64,000 bases of DNA from Chiua virens (Eukaryota > Basidiomycota > Agaricomycetes > Boletales > Boletaceae): positions 744,001-808,000 of the forward strand of contig JAHNUO010000002.1 in the NCBI GenBank assembly GCA_019787685.1. The letters run 5' to 3'. Of this stretch, positions 11,461-21,409 are shown piece by piece; the first letter of the stretch is position 1, and the number at the start of each line of letters is the position of its first letter. The notes under the pieces were generated by a model. That model was given only the letters and a program-made list of their open reading frames with translations. It was not told the origin of the DNA and made no database searches. Made by a program: the position numbers and the translations under genes.

Positions 11461-13017
11461 CTATGTCCCCTTTACTTCTGCTTGGCCCCATTCCTCCACA
11501 GAGGGTATAGATGGAAAACTTTCCCAACGAATACCACTCGTAACCCAACCCGCGAAAGTGCACCCTTCTCCCAGCAAGCGTTTCTTCGCAGCTTGGTAAT
11601 GCACGATGCTTTTCTTTACTTGAAAGTACGTACAGCTTTTCGTGGGATACGGTGGATGGCCAGAAGACTGACCGACCCCGCGAAGGAGCAACACCGTCTC
11701 ACAGTAAAGCTTGAACATGGAGACCTTCGAGAGCTGTGGCCTATCCAACGTGTGCGTAATGACATGCGACAGAGCCAGATCATCTGCCAAGACCTACCTA
11801 AACATGGCCTTGGAGCGATGTTTTGGAGGAACACCTCGTTTCAGACCGTTGATCAATATTTCGTGCGGCATGGACGAATCCGCGATCCAGCACAGCGCTA
11901 GATACAAGGGAAGCTACGTTAGTCGGAACATACGACACGGTCATTAAAGCTAGCCATTACATTCGTTGAACGACCGGGCGGTACCGGAAGAGGACACCGA
12001 CAGCTTGGCATACTTGAACGAAACGGGCGTGAAAACGATCGTTGGCCGATGGACACAAAAAGGTGATGCAAGGGCTAACATGCAACGCGATCATTAAAAG
12101 TACAATGCGACGCGTCAAGAGGAGCGACAGTTACCCGAAACGTCCGACAAGCGTGTCCAAAACGCCCTCTCGCAGTCCTGCCTCGCGTCCCATTGTAGGT
12201 GGTCCGGAACTTCCCCAATGATGATCTTGGAAATGTAAATCGGGGAAAGAAACGCTGATCCGAGGGCGCCTTGGATCCCGAGCACGTTCCACCGCGCGAT
12301 TTTATCACTGCATGACATGCACAACGTGGGCAGTGAATCAGCACGCCCAGGTTTGGTGCGCAGCACGCCGAGCAGGGCATAATTGTCTCGGCCTCTGGAG
12401 GCCCCACCTTGAAGAACCGGCTCGAAAACGGTGGCATCCTTGAGTTTGGCAATCTCTGCGTCTTGATATGATGCGAGAAACCGCATCGACGCGTCACCGC
12501 CTTCATCGTTTCAAGTTCATGTTTCATTGCCAGTTGCCAGTCAGCCAGGTCCCCATATGCGAAAATATGATCGTCAACACTGCTGGTACGCAATCGACAA
12601 ATCCGAGGCCATCTTACACGGCGGGGTAGAAATGTACATGGTCAGGCCAACGCCATCCTTGAGACGAAACATCCCGCCCGAGTCGGTGTCTCTGGTCAGC
12701 CACCGCGAGCGCCCGCGTTCGACGTACCGCTGAATTTCTTCGAGAAGCCAGCGGCGGGCAGATCGGCGGGCGAGGACCTCTGCATGTGAGTCATGCAGGG
12801 CGTCGCCTTGCTCCGGTAAGCGATCCCTCGGGAGACACTTGCATCCCGCCGCGAGTGCGATGATCTGCGGTGAAAGATCCGAGTGTGGATCTGCAGAACT
12901 CAGCGCGAGCGCTGCGAGGATGGTGTACGCTCCATCGTTTGGCTTGTGGTTTAGCGAATGGTACTTTTCGAGAATTTGTTCGATGAGGGTCACATCCGAG
13001 TCATGGTATGAAACCAT
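11461..13017 (-). CDS. TAD1: tRNA-specific adenosine deaminase (TAD1/ADAT1)
   Basis: Deaminates adenosine 37 of tRNA-Ala to inosine. Catalytic residues are visible: HAEVLARRS (zinc His and proton-relay Glu), [18 protein letters not shown] (zinc Cys 1, created by splicing) and [18 protein letters not shown] (zinc Cys 2). These are followed by [13 protein letters not shown] and [12 protein letters not shown]. The C-terminus reads [14 protein letters not shown], as in ADAT1. The intron that restores PPC-GDAS is about 120 nt, running from GTAAGATGG to GATGAAG. The start is the ATG at 13015-13017 ([14 protein letters not shown]). It is divergent from the next plus-strand gene across only 76 bases. 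Confidence 0.9.
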
Positions 13018-13093
13018 CAAAGATAACTTCGGTTCGTAGACTGAGTACTACTACTTGGCGGGGTTGAAAGGCGTAGCACTTTCAATACAATGG

Positions 13094-13976
13094 ATGACAT
13101 TGGTTGAAGCACATCGTGTACGTCCCTAGGAACCCTGATCTGAAGGGATGCCTTGCCTTTGCAGCGAGTCTTGCTGAGCACGATCCCTAACACAGCCGGC
13201 TTCGGAGATCTCCACATTGCTACACCCTATACCACCGGTGCTGTAGACGAATTTGTCGTGGATGGCAGTAGATACGTAACTGGTTCCGGGATTCGCTGGC
13301 AGTCTCTTTCACAGGAAGCTAAAGTAGGTCATGTCCGCGTCGCCTTCCCGCCGCCAGTCATCGAAGCTGCCAGATATTTGATCATCCCCGGACACACCCG
13401 AGAAATCCACACACTCGTGATAGGAATCGGAGGAGCGTGCGACGAAAGCGGAATGCGTAAATAATATTAAAAATGACATGTTATTACACTGAAGAGTATG
13501 CGTTACAGATGTCGACATGCATGACCCGGACATATCAAATGGTCCGGCAGAACTAGTGCAGGTGACAAAGGATAAGTGGTCCGAGCAGGGAACGGAATCC
13601 GAGGACGCCCTTTACTGGGCGCTCATTTTTAGATGCCACATTCCGATGGATAGTTCTTCCAGATATTGCATTTCAATTCGATCCCAACGGATCGGTATCA
13701 CATTGGCCTAAGGATGAAAATGGGTTTAGGAATGACTTCAAGCGTGATGGGGACTCTGCCAACCTGAAGGTAATGCGATACAGCACGACCTGCCCGTCTG
13801 GCAAGAGATTGTATGTCAACGTAACCGCTGTATCCGTCCACGGGAATCTCGTAGTTGAGTGGGGGATATCCAGGCCACTAACGGAAATGAATGAGATTTT
13901 GAGTCGTTACACGTCAAAGACCTACCCTGAGATTCATATAGATCTTTCCTCTGGCGTCTACGCCGAGGTCTTGTAA
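13094..13976 (+). CDS. Unrecognised protein with conserved-looking exons
   Basis: I do not recognise this family. A good model starts at the ATG at 13094 (MTLVEAH). A 49-nt intron (GTGTACG to TTTGCAG) joins this to RVLLSTIPNTAGFGDLHIAT. The first long exon contains GAVDEFVVDGSRYVTGSGIR and HVRVAFPPPVIEAARYLIIP. A second intron near 13460-13508 leads to MHDPDISNGPAELVQVTKDK. The frame then must skip one T in the TTTTT run at 13626-13630 to continue ALILDATFRWIVLPDIAFQFDPNG. The C-terminus has RYSTTCPSGKRLYVNVTAVS and GNLVVEWGISRPLTEM. No transmembrane segment or signal peptide is obvious; a beta-rich fold seems likely. The last 63 bases overlap the 3' end of the opposite-strand DUF6741-like CDS. 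Confidence 0.55.
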
Positions 13977-14534
13977 TGTATATGTTTCTGAACCAGACAG
14001 TCGAACACTGGCCTGCGCTTCCCCAATCGTGATACCTGGTCGGAAGGCACCCTTGCGCTTGAACTTGATGACACGTCCGAACCCCCTACGAAGCGGGTCG
14101 ATGTAAGGGGAGGAACTATATGATACGGATGATGAACGACGAGGTCGAGTCAATGCCAAGGGTTGGACTAAGGGAGGATAAGACCCTCGACGATCCATGT
14201 AGTATGGGTCGATATCTAGATCATCGTAAGCTAAAATTTTGGCGTTGAGAACACGTCCAACCATCAAGTAAAATCGCAACTCGCACATGTAATATGAGGA
14301 TTGCTCAAGTTGCTGGCGGCATACATAGAGTAGGCCGGCTGAGAGTAGGCCGGTTGAGAGTAGGCCTGTTGAGAGTAGGTCGGTTGAGAGTAGGCCTATA
14401 GAAATGGTCAGTGAGACGATGAGAATAGACGGATGTCGACTAACGATTGGATCGTGGTAAGATGACGGGGCTGGTACATAGCTCAAAGATGCTCGCCGAG
14501 ACCTGGGCGTGTAGTAGGGGTCGTAGTATGACAT
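13914..14534 (-). CDS. DUF6741-like small basidiomycete protein
   Basis: Protein of about 170 residues of unknown role, resembling a DUF6741-type family common in Agaricomycetes. It starts at the ATG at 14532-14534 with MSYYDPYYTPRSRRASLSYV. After a 5' intron (GTTAGT to TATAG) come four or five AYSQP/TYSQQ repeats. A second 58-nt intron leads to YDDLDIDPYYMDRRGSYPP and RRSSSVSYSSSPYIDPLRRG. The conserved C-terminus is RVIKFKRKGAFRPGITIGEA followed by QASVRLSGSETYTLQDL and DARGKIYMNLRV. It is Tyr/Ser/Pro-rich and probably disordered at the N-terminus with a small folded C-terminus. Its 3' end overlaps the convergent plus-strand gene by 63 bases. Confidence 0.75.
   Translation of the reverse strand: MSYYDPYYTPRSRRASLSYVPAPSSYHDPIVSRHPSILIVSLTISIGLLSTDLLSTGLLSTGLLSAGLLYVCRQQLEQSSYYMCELRFYLMVGRVLNAKILAYDDLDIDPYYMDRRGSYPPLVQPLALTRPRRSSSVSYSSSPYIDPLRRGFGRVIKFKRKGAFRPGITIGEAQASVRLSGSETYTLQDLGVDARGKIYMNLRVGL
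14327..14397 (-). repeat. 15-bp tandem repeat coding AYSQP
   Basis: Four to five near-identical 15-bp units (core GAGAGTAGGCCGGTT on the plus strand) encode AYSQP, TYSQQ, AYSQP, AYSQP on the minus strand. A typical length-variable coding repeat. Confidence 0.8.
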
Positions 14535-15180
14535 CCTTGCGAGGGGTGACAAATAGGAATGGGAGGGGAATAATCGCAAGTCAGCATCCTTTATACCTGA
14601 CGGTCACATTACCACACGTGGGGCTGGCCAGACTTTGCCTCGAGGACGCATTGAGGTCATTGGCTACAGTATAGGAAGGTGGGACGGGGTGGTGCGACGT
14701 AACCTTCCGTACCAAGTTATGGAATTTCAAACGTAGTCAATCCGCCGGCGCTGTGATACAAAGGGAAGCTACACGATAGACTGTGGCCGGAAAAACGGGA
14801 AAACGGAGCGCCATTTGAACAGAATTCCTAGGTATTTCGCGATGGCCCCATCTGATTTGAATGATGGAGAATATCAAGTGATATACACAGAGAGGGCTCC
14901 GGTTTAGCTGATAACCATACGGAAGGTGGCACTGTTAGGAGTGAACATTTCGAGAAGACACACAGTCCCCATGCCTCGAGGCGAACACGTGTGTCCCACC
15001 CTGCATACGATATCCTTTGCTTACCATTGGTAGAAATTCCTGTGTATCAGCGACCCGCTGATATCCGTGGAGTCTGTGGTAGAGTATTGAACGGACTCAG
15101 CGCTCAGCGCTCAGCTCTAACTTGGTCACGTGTGTTTACTGCCATTACATAATCTTGACTCGTTAAATCATGCACCAATG
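14535..15180. other. Gene-poor intergenic DNA
   Basis: No reading frame of coding character is seen. It contains CACGTG boxes at about 14614, 14985 and 15124 and a CTCAGCG tandem (three units) at 15096-15116. It includes the promoter of the DUF6741-like gene. Confidence 0.4.
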
Positions 15181-16040
15181 TTCGTCATCATTTCTACCGT
15201 ACCATGTCAAGGAAGAATATTCGGGCGACAGATCTACATGTATTTCTCCATCATTATTGGATTATGGTTCGGCAAATTAAGAAGACTCCACAGAAGCCAC
15301 CGCTGCGGCTGGCGCACTGGTAGGAACAAATACAACCGCTGCGCTGCCCCCGGCCATCAGTTCATTTTCACCAGAAACTAGTTGCATGTCCCAGGCACCC
15401 ACTTTCGGGGAACAGCAAATTCAAATTCAAACAGGAGTAGTAATTTTACCGCAAGAAACGGAAGATGACCCGCTATTCCCAGCGGCGGGGAACTTGCGAC
15501 TACGGCCCTGTAAGGTGTCCACTACTACTCCATGTTATCACAGGCACCATTCTCCTTCTATTCGAGTCCCTCGCCAACTCTCGCACGATTATCGGTTGTC
15601 CCAGGGTGAGCAAGATCGCTCCGTAAAGTCATCACGATCCCCTCCAATCGATAAACTCCAAGCTTGCGACCAGTGGAGCACCTATGTACGGACCCGCTCT
15701 TGCACGACTCATTTTTCAGTGATGTAATCATTGAGCTCCGGATGACATCAACTTGTTTATGGAGAAACCATTGTCAGAATCCATAATACATTACAAATCC
15801 GACGAAGGTGAGGGTTCTGTATCGATCTCGTTTCATGTGGTATTTCCCCGCACCTGCCCATGCGGAAGGGCAACTACCGACGGGGACAAGGCACGGGCGC
15901 CGGATACCTATTCTCGGGTGCGAGAAGTGTTTACAACTTGTTCGTCCTTCCATACCCATCGATACTGTTGCCATGTATCAAACTGCCGTCTGTGCAAAAT
16001 GAATATGTATCTAGATCAAGACAGTCCCTTTGTGGCGTAA
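15181..16040 (+). pseudogene. Possible decayed or mis-assembled coding island
   Basis: Several plus-strand stretches look protein-like but lie in different frames. The first is about 15268-15510, containing EATAAAGALVGTNTTAALPP and TGVVILPQETEDDPLFPAAG. Next, about 15528-15603, contains APFSFYSSPSPTLARLSVVP. About 15660-15735 contains LLHDSFFSDVIIEL. About 15742-15810 contains DDINLFMEKPLSESIIHYKS. No single spliced model joins them: either donors are missing or single-base shifts are required. It could be a pseudogene, a real gene with sequence errors, or chance. I recognise no domain. Confidence 0.25.
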
Positions 16041-16429
16041 GTAGTGCTTAGTTGCTTTCAAAACAAGGGAAATTTCATTATCGTGGTGATCTCAGCCCAT
16101 GGTCTCGATCAAATACTAGTACAAATGCATAGCATGAATCTACTTGTACAATTCGTACAGGCTCTCGGATGCTGAAGGGGGCCTCAGAGAAAGGATGCAA
16201 CTCATGTCATCTGTGGGTAGCTATAAGGAAGAGGATAAGAAAAGAAGGTAGCGCAACTGCAGTGTCCTTGACAACGGTGCACGAATAAGAATAGGTATCA
16301 GCGATGCAGACGTGGTATATGGCTGGCGAGGTATACATCAACCGGACGTTGTTTGGCACAGGTCGGACATCTAGTAAGAAACAAGGCTAAGTACTGAGTG
16401 GTCCCCTTGGCGCCGCGGCAGTGTGATAC
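16041..16429. other. Intergenic, no gene seen
   Basis: No convincing ORF. It should include the 3' UTR of the small minus-strand gene that ends at 16430. Confidence 0.35.
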
Positions 16430-17017
16430 TCACCAATTCCCAGAATCCATTGGGTACGGGTCTGAGCATGCCAAGATCTCGAATATAGCATCCCAATCTA
16501 GAAGGAAATTGGTCGGGGTTGGAGTGCTGAAGGGGAGTGGGATATGTGGGAGATTGAACTCTTTCGATGCTCTTGACCGGTGGGGCCGGCGAAGCTTCTC
16601 GCTGAAGCTGTGGAATCGCTGACAGTGAGGTGTTTATTGTAAGTCCGCGGTAGCATGTCAAAGCATGGAGTGTGGAGGGGGGCGCGAGGTCCTACAGGTT
16701 TCCGTCTGCGTGTGCGATGGTTGTATGGTCTTTCATCGAAGTCAAAGAGCGCGGTGGGCGTGTGCAGAGGAGAGGAGGACGAGGAGGAAATACTTGAATC
16801 CCATGATGAATCCGATGATTCAGACTCAGAAGGTCGTTGAGCGAACAGTGGAGCCGCGAGACAACTCTGGTCTTCGCATAATAGCCCAAGGCCAGATCTC
16901 CTGCTGTTCATTCGAGGATGAGTCGGGTGAAGATGGCATCCAACTACATGGACGAGGTCCGCGGACTCGGTACGTTTTTGTACGGGCCAGTATGGGGAGG
17001 GGCTGAGAGTTGTCCAT
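16430..17017 (-). CDS. Hypothetical Ser-rich small protein
   Basis: No recognised family. The model has three exons. It begins at the ATG at about 17015-17017 (MDNSQPLPILARTKT). A GTACCG-AG intron leads to a Ser-rich exon (SESESSDSSWDSSISSSSSS, PTALFDFDERPYNHRTRRRK). A 77-nt intron (GTAGGACC to TGTCAG) then leads to RFHSFSEKLRRPHRSRASKE and FLLDWDAIFEILACSDPYPM. It ends in DSGNW and a TGA at 16430-16432. The last exon is the best supported; the N-terminal exon is uncertain. The N-terminal half looks disordered and phosphorylatable, the C-terminus short and helical. No neighbour suggests a function. Confidence 0.5.
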
Positions 17018-17845
17018 GGCGAGGGAGTCCGCGTCGCATTCAATGGAGGGAAGAAGATGCTAGTCAGATGAGAGCACGGGAACTGCTTTATGCGTCTCCG
17101 AGAAGCGGGGGGCCAGCGTTGATAGGCCAGATGGACGAAAAGGCCTCATCGCGACGATTAAAAGGGGTCAGCTTGGGGGACCAAATACAGCTAGCCCGAA
17201 CAAAATTAAATCAGGCGGTGTTTTCTCTCGACACCGCTTGTCAGGGACTGATCAGATCTTTGATGGGTTTGCTAACTTGGGTGAGGACCTGTGAGTGTGT
17301 AATCTGGCAGTGGACGAGTGTGCGATATATCTCCACCTCCGACTCGGAGTCGGTGGGATCCGTGAGGAGCTGGTGTACGCCCGATCACCATATTCATCTC
17401 GGAATCAGCACGGCGCCGTTGCTTCAACGTTCTATTATGCTTGATCAACGTAAAGATGATTCGAAGATACGATACTAGCTACTGCATGGTCAAGCGTAAG
17501 CCTGTACGGAGACCGGTCCTGACTTCAGCTGCACTCATCATCGATTCGGACCGAATAAATATAGAGTCGTTGTGTTGATCTGTCGAGTCTTTGATTGACA
17601 ATTTTGTGGCTTTATCGGGGCGTACAACACCAGTTCATCATTCCGACTCGGGGCCGCAATTCGGATCCTCGTAAGATCAGAACGGCTAACCCTAGAAAGG
17701 TCAGGTGTTCAATCACAAGTACATCGAGAACGCTGCGAAGCGAGGTCAAGCAGTGAGTCATGCCAGCATCATTGTATGATTGATATTGCGGTTCGCACAT
17801 TCTGACGAGCCCCCGAGTCATTCGTGGCAACGTTTCTTCGTCGTA
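17018..17845. other. Intergenic; contains one long ORF of doubtful value
   Basis: A plus-strand ORF of 186 codons (16918-17478) starts antisense to the preceding gene and covers much of this gap. It lacks recognisable domains and ends without a clear 3' context. The rest is probably promoter for the methyltransferase at 17846. Confidence 0.3.
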
Positions 17846-18981
17846 ATGATCATACCGACGAACGGTGCCAGTGCTCCGGCGGACTTCGACCCATCTATCC
17901 TTTCCAACGAGATTGCGTTGGATGAAGCACTTGACGCACTTGACCCTCTTCGACATTTCAGAGGTGACACAACTCTCGGAGATGGCGGTGATTCGCGGGA
18001 TATTCTTCCTGTTCAACCAAGATCGACATTCAATGAGTTCGTTCAGCTATCATTCCTCTGGTCATGGGTGCTCTACACCCATAGATATCGCACTCAAGCT
18101 GGATGCAAGCCCCGGATGCGGAGGGATTGCTTGGCCGGCAGGGGAGGTCAGTGTACCTTCAGAAAGTTCCATTTACGTTGACGGGAAGGATTCCTTAACC
18201 ACAGGTCCTCGCGAATTATCTAACTCTTCGCGGCGAGGAATGTTGCACCGGAAGAACAATCCTGGAGCTGGGCAGTGGAACTGGTTTAGTTGGGTTGGTT
18301 GCCGGGAAACTAGGCGGCCAAGTGTGGATTACCGACCAAGCGTTAGTCAACACTCCCCACTGACGCGGCTCCGATGGTTTACAACGCATGACTGACTCAG
18401 ATCACAGACCAGTTACTGGATATGATGCAAGTGAATGTGAAATTGAATCAACTCGAGTCATCCGTTATCGTGTCAGAACTAAACTGGTAAGCAGAAGTGA
18501 CTCGAGCCCGATTTTTACGGGTGACTGCGGAATCTAGGGGGGAGGCGCTGCCTCAGGAGATACCTCGACCAGATTTGATCCTGGCGGCAGACTTGCGTTT
18601 ACTTTGAGCCAGCGTTTCCGCTCCTGGTAGCGACACTCTGGGAGCTGACGACGGAACGAACGGAAATACTGTTTTGTTATAAGAAGAGGCGAAAGGTATC
18701 AGCGTCCTCAGGGGAAGTGCTATACCACTGCTTAGCGCCATCGTTTACAGGCCGATAAGCGCTTCTTTACCCTACTCAAAAAGAAGTTCAGCTGGAAAGA
18801 GGTGTGCATTGCAGGTTGCCCTGTCAACTCATGGGCGTGACAATTCATGCAGGTTGACGACCCAAATCGCGAGAAGTACAGCCGGGAGGCAATTTGTCTT
18901 TTGGCGCTGTGTAGAAAGCCAGGGACATCCGATGCTGATAGCCCTGGACATGGCGTACAAAAGTCAGGTCCCCGATACTAG
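17846..18981 (+). CDS. Family-16 protein-lysine methyltransferase (METTL21/EFM-like)
   Basis: S-adenosylmethionine-dependent methyltransferase, probably acting on a lysine of a translation factor, as yeast Efm6/Efm7 and human METTL21 do. Visible motifs are GCGGIAWPAGE, then motif I LELGSGTGLVGLVAGKLGG, VWITDQ, LNQLESSVIVSELNWGEALP and PDLILAADCVYFEPAFP. The C-terminus has RFFTLLKKKFSWKEVDDPNR. Six short introns. The N-terminus from the ATG at 17846 is MIIPTNGASAPADFDPSILS. Two frame breaks need one base skipped each: near 18041 (NEF to FSYHSSGHG) and at 18593-18594, where AADCVY reads AADLRLL then stop. Assembly errors are likelier than decay, because both flanks are well conserved. The substrate cannot be told from sequence. 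Confidence 0.8.
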
Positions 18982-19130
18982 AAAATGATAAATCCTGAAA
19001 CTAAGCAGTGAGAGTCCGGCGCCTGCACACCAGGAACCACTGGCACGGTCAATTTCCAAGTGCTCTGTAATTGCGAACTCGAGATGGAAAGTAAGTACGT
19101 AAAGTGACCCCGGATTGCTATCACCAGGCA

Positions 19131-19578
19131 CTATGGAGGTATTAATGTCTTAATCTACTCTCAAATGATCAACAGCTGTCGAATCCATTCGCATATGACT
19201 AACCTGTAGGCCATGGATACCCTGGATTTCCTGCTTCAAAACTTCCGTGACGAGCTTGTGTTGCTTCACTGTCGATAGGTCCTTGAATACGTCACTAGCA
19301 ATCTTGATTGCAAAAAATGAGCCGCATCCTCCTAGGTTGCAAGTTAGGTCATACTCGAAGCCAAAGTTGATCCGTATACTCGTAGTACGAGTAGTATGAG
19401 CGGCTACTAACCGGAAACATCCTGTACTGCGAGTTCGGATGGGGAGAAGCGCTCCGTTAACTTCGTGACTATAGTGTTTTCGGTGTCGGGTTGACTGCGA
19501 GGCGGGTGTCGATAGTGATCGCAGGACTTGGGGGACCGACCTTGACGTTGTGAGTCGTCTCGCCAGTGATGAGAGCAT
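19131..19578 (-). CDS. BOL3: Mitochondrial BolA-like iron-sulfur assembly factor
   Basis: Mitochondrial BolA protein acting late in [4Fe-4S] cluster delivery, with Nfu1/Grx5-type partners. The start ATG at 19576-19578 gives a basic, Ser-rich presequence (MLSSLARRLTTSRSVPQVLR). The BolA core follows: TIVTKLTERFSPSELAVQDV, then SGGCGSFFAIKIASDVFKDL, and VKQHKLVTEVLKQEIQGIHG. The final intron (GTTAGT to GTAG) gives the ending LQIKTLIPP, stop at 19131. The conserved HKLV is the usual BolA pattern. The presequence joins the core only if one base is skipped in the CCC run at 19488-19490. Divergent from COX15 across 92 bases. Confidence 0.85.
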
Positions 19579-19670
19579 GTTACAGAGCTCCCAATTTGCC
19601 AAAAATGCTACTAACTCGCATCACGTGTTCGGTCGGAAAAGTCGCGTAGCGTCACTTTGGGCTGCCTTCA
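19579..19670. promoter_or_regulatory. 92-bp bidirectional promoter BOL3 / COX15 with CACGTG box
   Basis: Only 92 bases separate the start codons of two nucleus-encoded mitochondrial biogenesis genes. ATCACGTG at 19620-19627 sits in the middle; CACGTG is the core bound by bHLH factors such as Cbf1. Both leaders must be very short. Confidence 0.6.
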
Positions 19671-21280
19671 ATGTGCATCCTTCGAGCAGTGCTCCAACCA
19701 GCCCTTCGTGGCTTTCATGGAGTCCCTCCATTCCCCACCAGTGTCTTCAGGTCAAATTTCTTGCAGCGACCACCACTCCGACCATGTCATACTTTATCCC
19801 CAATGCGCATGCTGGAGCATCCGGACATGAAGAGACTTCGAGCTTTGCGGTTCCCCAGCTCTCGCTTATTGTCAACCGGTACCGCCCAATCCGAAGGCGA
19901 TGCTTCCAAGTTACCCGTGTTGGCACCACCTGCAGTCGGTGGTTGGCTTCTCTTTTCATCTGCATTAGTATTTGCCGTCATAGTGGTCGGAGGTGTCACG
20001 CGTCTGACAGAGTCTGGGCTTAGCATCACAGAATGGCGACCAATCACTGGCATCGTGCCCCCTCTCAACGACCAGGACTGGAACAGCGAGTTTGAAAAGT
20101 ATAAGGCAACTCCAGAATTCAAATTGTCAGTGCCACTTCCGGTTCCATATGTACCTTGTCCAGAATCAATTCAATCGGTTTAACAGGATAAACCACTCAA
20201 TATCTTTGGATGAATTTAAGAGCATCTTCTATATGGAATGGGGTCATCGTGTTTTGGGACGCGTCATTGGCGTTGCATTCGTACTTCCGTTGACCTATTT
20301 TGCGGTCAGGAAGAAGCTTACTACTTCCATGCCCGCTAAGCTGACTGGAATGGCACTACTACTTGGTTTCCAAGGGGTACTCGGATGGTACATGGTTAAA
20401 TCTGGCCTTGAGGATTCCATCATGGACACTCCCGGCGCGGTACCTCGCGTGTCCCAATACCGCCTTGCAGCACATCTTGGCACCGCTGTACTGCTTTATG
20501 CAGGAATGCTTGGGACAGGTCTGGCTGCTATCAAAGACTGGAAGTATGCACACAGAGATCTTTGGAGCGGATCGAATACCGCATCATGGCAGGAAGTACT
20601 CTCCAACCCTGCAGTCAAGCGGTTTACTCGACATTCTCGTGCCTTGACGGTGCTCGTAATTCTGACTGCATTATCCGGTGGGTGGTGTATGAGGTTGTAT
20701 ATGTACCAGCTCTCATGAACTCGGAAGGTGCTTTCGTTGCGGGTTTGGATGCTGGACTACTTTATAATGAGTTCCCGTATATGGGAGGCCGCATTGTACC
20801 TCCCATGGATGAACTCTTCTCCTCTGCATATGCCAGGAACGCGGATAGATCTGACGTTTGGTGGAGGAACATCTTTGAAAACCCCACCACGGTTCAGTTT
20901 GACCATCGCGTTCTGGCAAGTTTCCCATTCACAACCCAGCGGCTCATCTCGATCCTAACGTCTCCCCTCAGGCAATGACGACGTACGTTAGCACTTGCCT
21001 CCTTTTCGCTCATAGCCGTCGAAGTGCCATTCGCGCGCTGCTGCCTCCAACCGCTCGGGCTTCCATAATAGCTGCCTTTGCGATGGCAAATGTTCAAGTT
21101 TTGTTGGGCCTGGCCACCTTGCTATACCTTGTACCCGTACCCGTTGCGGCTGCACATCAGGCAGGGAGCATAGCATTATTGAGCACAATGGTACACTTGC
21201 TCGTTGCCCTTCGCCGACCCGGCGTGGCAGCTCAGCTTTGGCGAAACGCAGGGATAGGTTCCAAAAAGTACAGGTCATAG
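19671..21280 (+). CDS. COX15: Heme A synthase COX15
   Basis: Mitochondrial inner-membrane heme A synthase, converting heme O to heme A for cytochrome c oxidase. A presequence of about 80 residues precedes eight predicted helices. Heme-ligating His residues lie in conserved settings: [44 protein letters not shown] and [35 protein letters not shown] with [18 protein letters not shown] and [19 protein letters not shown] are also diagnostic. About four short introns. The ATG at 19671 ([20 protein letters not shown]) is the natural start. The neighbour BOL3 shares its promoter, so the two respiratory-assembly genes may be co-expressed. Confidence 0.95.
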
Positions 21281-21409
21281 AGTCTGATATTGTTGCCATA
21301 CCACCCACACTCAATTATCTTTATAATATTTCATGCGCGTAGAACGTTTTTACCTCTCGGTTGAAAGCGCGGTGTTATACAAACAAGGCATTGTTTGTTC
21401 AGGACAACC

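Noticed and set aside
17780..18981. Methyltransferase gene as a pseudogene because of two frame breaks
   Set aside because: Motifs and splice sites are intact on both sides, and identical one-base breaks occur in clearly essential genes, so sequence error is more likely.
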